A stretch of 51,122 nt of DNA from contig JARLIH010000133.1 of the NCBI GenBank assembly GCA_031291845.1, positions 1 to 51,122 of the forward strand, given 5' to 3'. A model generated the notes under the pieces. The model made no database searches. It was not told where the DNA came from and was given only the letters and a program-made list of their open reading frames with translations. This document shows positions 47,633 through 51,122 of the stretch, piece after piece (positions within the stretch are counted from its first letter, which is position 1; every line of letters starts with the position of its first letter). The DNA is from Isosphaeraceae bacterium (lineage in GTDB: Bacteria; Planctomycetota; Planctomycetia; Isosphaerales; Isosphaeraceae). A program made the translations under genes and the position numbers.

Positions 47633-49141
47633 TCACCCGATCGCCTCGGCGATGACTTCACCGTCGGGCACGAGCGAGAGCGGCCGCCCCTGGCGGTCGG
47701 TGAGCATCGTGTTCAGGTCGATGCCGAGGAGGTGGTAGATGGTGGCCAGCACGTCCTTGGGGGAGACCCTGTGCTCGACCGGGTCGCTGGCGATCTTGTC
47801 CGAGCGGCCCACAACGCGTCCGCGCGCAATGCCGCCTCCGGCCAGGAGCACCGAATAGCAGCGCGACCAGTGGTCGCGGCCACCGCCGCGGCCCGCGCTC
47901 AGCTTGGGCGTGCGGCCGTGCTCGCTCAGGCAGACGACGAGCGTCTCGTCGAGCATGCCCCGGCGGTCCAGGTCGATCAAGAGCCCGGATAGCGTGCGGT
48001 CGAGACCCGGCAGCAGCTCGTCTTTCATCCGGGGGAAGTGTTCCCAGTGCGTGTCCCAGCCGGTGCCCGCCAGGCCGTACTCGTCCCAGAAGACGGTGAG
48101 GAACCGCCCGCCCGCCTCGACCAGCCGCCGCGCGGTGAGGGAGGCCTGGCCGAACAGCGTCATGCCGTAGAGCGATCGCGTCTCGGGCGCTTCGTCGTCG
48201 AGGTCGAACGCCTTGCGCAGCTTGTCCGATCCGAGCAGCGAATAGGCCATCGCGCGGTGGCGGTCGATGCCCGAGTGGCCCGACTGGGCATCCTCCTGCC
48301 GGCGCGTCTCTTCGAACTGCTCCAGCAGGGTGCGCCGGCGGTCGAGCCGGTCGAACGTCAGGCCGGGCGCGAGGCTGGAGACGCCGCCGAGCTGGAACCG
48401 GCTCTCGGGGGTCACGCCCCGGTACGGCTCGAGGTCGTCCCACACCTTGTCGGCCAGCGTCTTCTTGGCCTTCAAGGTTGCCCGGCCGACGAACTCGGTG
48501 AAGATCGGGTCGTACGCCTGGCCGAGGAACCCGCCGTACGGGCCGGCGCGGGGGACCTCGCCGACGCGCTGGCTGCTGAAGGCCCAGGGAAGGACCATGT
48601 TCCGCGGCACTTCCGGCCGCTCCGCGGCAAGGCCCCCCTGGGCGCGCTCGACGTAGTCGACGACCGAGCCGATGAACGGCCAGTGCGCGGGGTCGCGTGG
48701 ATTCAGCTCCATCGGGACCTCGATGCGCGGGATGCCCGTCGTCGCATACGCGACCCCATGGACCGGGTACGGGTGCGAGACCGACCGCAGCACCGTGACC
48801 TTGTCCATGACCTGCGCCATGTGGGGGAGCAGCTCGCAGACGTCGAGCCCGGGCACGCTGGAGGAAATCGACTTCAGCTCCCCGCGCACCTCTTCGGGCG
48901 CATCGGGCTTGGGGTCGAACGTCTCCAACTGACTGGGCGAGCCGTAGAGGAAGAGCAGGATGCACGCCTTCGCCCGCCCGAACCCGCCCTGAACGAGCGG
49001 CCTGGCCGGCTCGGCCGAGGCGAGCGAGGTGGACCAGTCGGAGAGCCCCAGCCCGAGCAGGCCGAGGGAGCCGACGTGCAACAGGTCGCGACGCGTCAGG
49101 CCGTCGCACAGCCGTTTCGGTCCGCCCAGAACACGGATCAA
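47633..49141 (-). CDS. DUF1501 protein with Tat signal
   Basis: A 502-residue protein. The start TRRDLLHVGSLGLLGLGLS is a twin-arginine signal. The body is of the alkaline-phosphatase/sulfatase-like DUF1501 family: ACILLFLYGSPSQLETFDPK, LPHMAQVMDKVTVLRSVSH, TGWDTHWEHFPRMKDELLPG and VVCLSEHGRTPKLSAGRGGG, then DHWSRCYSVLLAGGG. Many planctomycete genomes pair DUF1501 with DUF1549/DUF1553 cytochrome-like genes; none is next to it here. The function is unknown. The start is TTG 49141 with GGGGGTGAG ahead. The end has normal length. Confidence 0.93.
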   Translation of the reverse strand: MIRVLGGPKRLCDGLTRRDLLHVGSLGLLGLGLSDWSTSLASAEPARPLVQGGFGRAKACILLFLYGSPSQLETFDPKPDAPEEVRGELKSISSSVPGLDVCELLPHMAQVMDKVTVLRSVSHPYPVHGVAYATTGIPRIEVPMELNPRDPAHWPFIGSVVDYVERAQGGLAAERPEVPRNMVLPWAFSSQRVGEVPRAGPYGGFLGQAYDPIFTEFVGRATLKAKKTLADKVWDDLEPYRGVTPESRFQLGGVSSLAPGLTFDRLDRRRTLLEQFEETRRQEDAQSGHSGIDRHRAMAYSLLGSDKLRKAFDLDDEAPETRSLYGMTLFGQASLTARRLVEAGGRFLTVFWDEYGLAGTGWDTHWEHFPRMKDELLPGLDRTLSGLLIDLDRRGMLDETLVVCLSEHGRTPKLSAGRGGGRDHWSRCYSVLLAGGGIARGRVVGRSDKIASDPVEHRVSPKDVLATIYHLLGIDLNTMLTDRQGRPLSLVPDGEVIAEAIG

Positions 49142-49277
49142 AGGCTCACCCCCGCCCGGCTGAGAACCTGGAGTTGCCGCGGCGGGCCCGCTGCGCCCGC
49201 CGCACGCATTCAGTTATCTCCCTCACCCTATCGCAAATTTAAGGAGTGTTCAACAACAATCCTTCCGCCACGCGGGA

Positions 49278-49826
49278 TCAGGGGCGGGTTTTGATGACGA
49301 GGGTGCCGGCGATCATGTCGTGGAGCCCCTGCTTCTTCTCCGTGAAAGCGACCATGATAAAGCCAATGTAGCAGATCAAGGCCGAAAGGAACTTGCTGAA
49401 GAGCCGCCCCGTTGCCCGCGCAAAGGAGATACGCCGGCCGTTCAGATCAACCACCTTCAGCCCGAGGGCCATCTTGCCGAGCGTCGCCTGGTACTTTGAA
49501 CTTTCCATTCCCGCGTAATAGCCGACCGAGGCCAAGATGGAGACCACGACCGAAAACAGCAAGACGCCCAGCGCCGCTGGATTCGGCGGGGGTGCCGGCT
49601 CACCTGGAGCAGCGACCGGAGGCAAACCGATGACGACGAACTGGAGGATATTCATCGGTATGCCCACAACGACAAACATTAGAATATTGTCAATGATGTG
49701 AGCCACGACGCGAATCCAAAAGCCGGCGTAACCGTACGCCTTGGTCGGCCCCACGTCCGACAGGGGCGCAATGTCTTCCTGGGGCGCCGCGTAGGGATTG
49801 TCCTGGGGGGCGTCGCCGTAAACCAT
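49278..49826 (-). CDS. RDD-family membrane protein
   Basis: A 182-residue protein. The N-terminal 30 residues are Pro/Asp-rich (NPYAAPQEDIAP), as in other planctomycete RDD proteins. AYGYAGFWIRVVAHIIDNIL is the RDD first helix (its Arg and Asp positions), two more helices follow (LGVLLFSVVVSILASVGYYA and LSALICYIGFIMVAF), and KYQATLGKMALGLKVVDLNG is the family hallmark. The role is thought to be transport or membrane organisation but is unproven. AGGAG 8 bases ahead sets ATG 49826. Confidence 0.92.
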   Translation of the reverse strand: MVYGDAPQDNPYAAPQEDIAPLSDVGPTKAYGYAGFWIRVVAHIIDNILMFVVVGIPMNILQFVVIGLPPVAAPGEPAPPPNPAALGVLLFSVVVSILASVGYYAGMESSKYQATLGKMALGLKVVDLNGRRISFARATGRLFSKFLSALICYIGFIMVAFTEKKQGLHDMIAGTLVIKTRP

Positions 49827-50132
49827 CGGAGTTCTCCTGGGGAGGGCAGAAGTTGTTCTCGAGCTCGCCGCGGGTAGTGCGAGCGAGATCCTAAGATGCT
49901 CGTCAAAACGTCAAACGTAAAGCAAAAAATTCAAAGGCGCGTCAATCAGGAACGGGTGAGCCCGGGCCGTTGGTTTCCCACGAAGGACCCACGCGATCGT
50001 GTCAGCCCGCGCCTTCGGTCGGTTCCCTAAAACTTGGAGCGAAGGAGTCCGCTGCCGCTTTTGCCACACCAGAAAAGAGCCGCGGCACTCCAAAGTCAAA
50101 ATGGCTGGCGTTTCCGCGCGATCGATCCTGGG
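49827..50132. other. Gene-free gap before the RDD gene
   Basis: No gene is seen. On the minus strand TTGACG (49914-49909), 15 bases and TAGGAT (49893-49888) are the best promoter-like pair for the RDD gene, with short spacing; a second TTGACG lies 8 bases closer. The half toward 50132 shows nothing. Confidence 0.35.
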
Positions 50133-51122
50133 TCACCGCACGAGTGCCCGGAACGAGACGAACCCCTCGCCTCCCGGCGGGATGGCGCCCGGCAGCTCCC
50201 AGCGGAGCTCGGTTCCCCCCGCGCGGTTCTCGCCGGAGGTGAAGACGGCCCCCTTCGGCCCCTGGGCGCTCCCCACGACGTAGCCGAGCCGCGGCAGCAG
50301 GCTGTCGGTCACCGTGACGGAGCGGATCGGCACGTTCCCCATGTTGCGGTACTGAATGACGAACGTCAGCGTGTCGCCCGGCTCGGCCTCCGCCGCGCTG
50401 ACCCGCTTGATCACGGCGAGACCCGGTCGATTCGGCGGCGTCTCGACGCCGACCACCTCGTCGGGGCGCCAGCTCATGACCTGCTGGCCGGCCCCTTCGA
50501 TGACGCCGGTGAGCACGACCTTCTGCGTGACTTTGATCCCCTGAGCGCGGTCTTGCTCGCGCAACGCGCCGGCTTTCTGGCGCAGGCGGACGTTCTGGGC
50601 CCCTTGCGTCAGGATGTTGCCCGCGATGTGCGCTGCGTTGTCGTAGCCGCTGAGCACGCGCAGCTCCTCGGCCTCGCCGACGTGGACGCGTGCCGCCATC
50701 GACGACGCACGCAGCCGGACGCGGTTGGCCTCGGCCCCTTGCTTTTGCACGAGGCGCCCGGCGCGTTGACGGATATCCATATCGGCCGGACGTTCGTTGA
50801 GCTGCGTGCGGAGCGGTCCCTCGACCTTGAGGGCCTCGTTCAGGCCGACGCTCATCCGGACCTCGGCGAACCGTGGGGCGTAGACGCACACGGTGTTGGT
50901 CGGCAGCACGCGCGGGCGGCGGCCGTCGTCGAACTGGAGCACTGCATCGCGCGGGTCGATCCCGCGCAGGCCGCCGGAGCCGTCGAACTGGGCCGGCTCG
51001 CGGCGGTCGCCGCCGTCGCAGAGGAAGTCGTCGCGCGGCAGCCAGACCCGCCCGGGGTCGGGCGCGCGCCCGGTGACGGGGCCGCACGGCAAGGGACAGC
51101 GCCCCGCGTCCGAGCTGATGAA
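50133..51122 (-). CDS. DUF11-type surface protein, N-terminus cut by window edge
   Basis: The frame is open to the last base of the window; 329 C-terminal residues are present. The part at the window edge is Cys-containing (RCPLPCGPVTGRAPDPGR and DDFLCDGGDR). A middle segment of charged helices follows (LRTQLNERPADMDIRQRAGR and others), ending VQVMSWRPDEV-like. The last 90 residues are a DUF11-type immunoglobulin-like domain: VIKRVSAAEAEPGDTLTFVI, QYRNMGNVPIRSVTVTDSLL and GGTELRWELPGAIPPGG. Such domains occur in large exported planctomycete surface proteins. No anchor is seen at the C-terminus. A signal peptide would lie outside the window. Confidence 0.82.
   Translation of the reverse strand, partial: FISSDAGRCPLPCGPVTGRAPDPGRVWLPRDDFLCDGGDRREPAQFDGSGGLRGIDPRDAVLQFDDGRRPRVLPTNTVCVYAPRFAEVRMSVGLNEALKVEGPLRTQLNERPADMDIRQRAGRLVQKQGAEANRVRLRASSMAARVHVGEAEELRVLSGYDNAAHIAGNILTQGAQNVRLRQKAGALREQDRAQGIKVTQKVVLTGVIEGAGQQVMSWRPDEVVGVETPPNRPGLAVIKRVSAAEAEPGDTLTFVIQYRNMGNVPIRSVTVTDSLLPRLGYVVGSAQGPKGAVFTSGENRAGGTELRWELPGAIPPGGEGFVSFRALVR

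Noticed and set aside
48038..49294. 418-residue open frame opposite DUF1501
   Set aside because: The Tat signal and DUF1501 motifs lie on the minus strand; this is a shadow frame.

Overview
The window is high-GC bacterial DNA and reads as a planctomycete chromosome, most likely from the Isosphaeraceae/Gemmataceae side of the phylum (an inference from gene content, not from a marker tree). The evidence is a DUF1559 pilin-like protein, a Tat-exported DUF1501 protein, an ECF sigma factor beside a Ser/Thr kinase, a second Ser/Thr kinase, a surface protein with a DUF11-type domain, many small lipoproteins, and a GDSL hydrolase whose N-terminus resembles planctomycete export leaders. I see no rRNA, tRNA, CRISPR array, intact insertion sequence, prophage or biosynthetic cluster. 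Several long open frames antisense to thrS, gltB and other genes are GC-driven shadows and are left out.

Layout. 1-1464: kinase (cut by the window edge) and its ECF sigma factor. 1729-9927: GDSL hydrolase, threonyl-tRNA synthetase, two toxin-antitoxin modules flanking a threonine/serine dehydratase, YajQ and an RdgC-like protein. 9989-13585: YdjM-like membrane protein, exported PpiC-type isomerase, VOC protein, NAD-dependent epimerase. 13975-20928: two exported proteins of unknown role, membrane dipeptidase, DUF502 protein, galE, a small CxxC membrane protein and a sirtuin. 21075-26568: TIM-barrel isomerase, M50-CBS protease with an overlapping HNH nuclease gene, a non-RD Ser/Thr kinase and a glucarate-dehydratase-like enzyme. 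26749-33682: hypothetical protein, a decayed REP-associated transposase, DUF1559 plus lipoprotein, an FAD oxidoreductase, an HD/OB exonuclease and a metal-binding-type lipoprotein. 34336-45281: a nitrogen-assimilation block, with type III glutamine synthetase (glnN), a LysR regulator, and gltB and gltD (GOGAT). 45544-51122: zinc-ribbon membrane protein, amidohydrolase, DUF1501, RDD, and a DUF11 protein cut by the window end.

How genes work together. GlnN makes glutamine from ammonium and glutamate, and GltBD regenerates glutamate; the LysR gene between them is the obvious candidate regulator. This block also carries two nuclease-type insertions: a 74-aa gene plus a frameshifted HNH gene between glnN and lysR, and a GxxExxY gene bounded by perfect 37-bp inverted repeats between gltB and gltD. 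The second is the most striking object in the window: its start codon lies inside one repeat and its stop codon touches the other.

The other theme is dispersed palindromic repeats. At least five families occur between genes, some nested and one supplying a stop codon. Two genes (a BrnT-like toxin and the HNH nuclease) are each broken by what looks like one extra base. All functional calls come from reading motifs; no database search was run.
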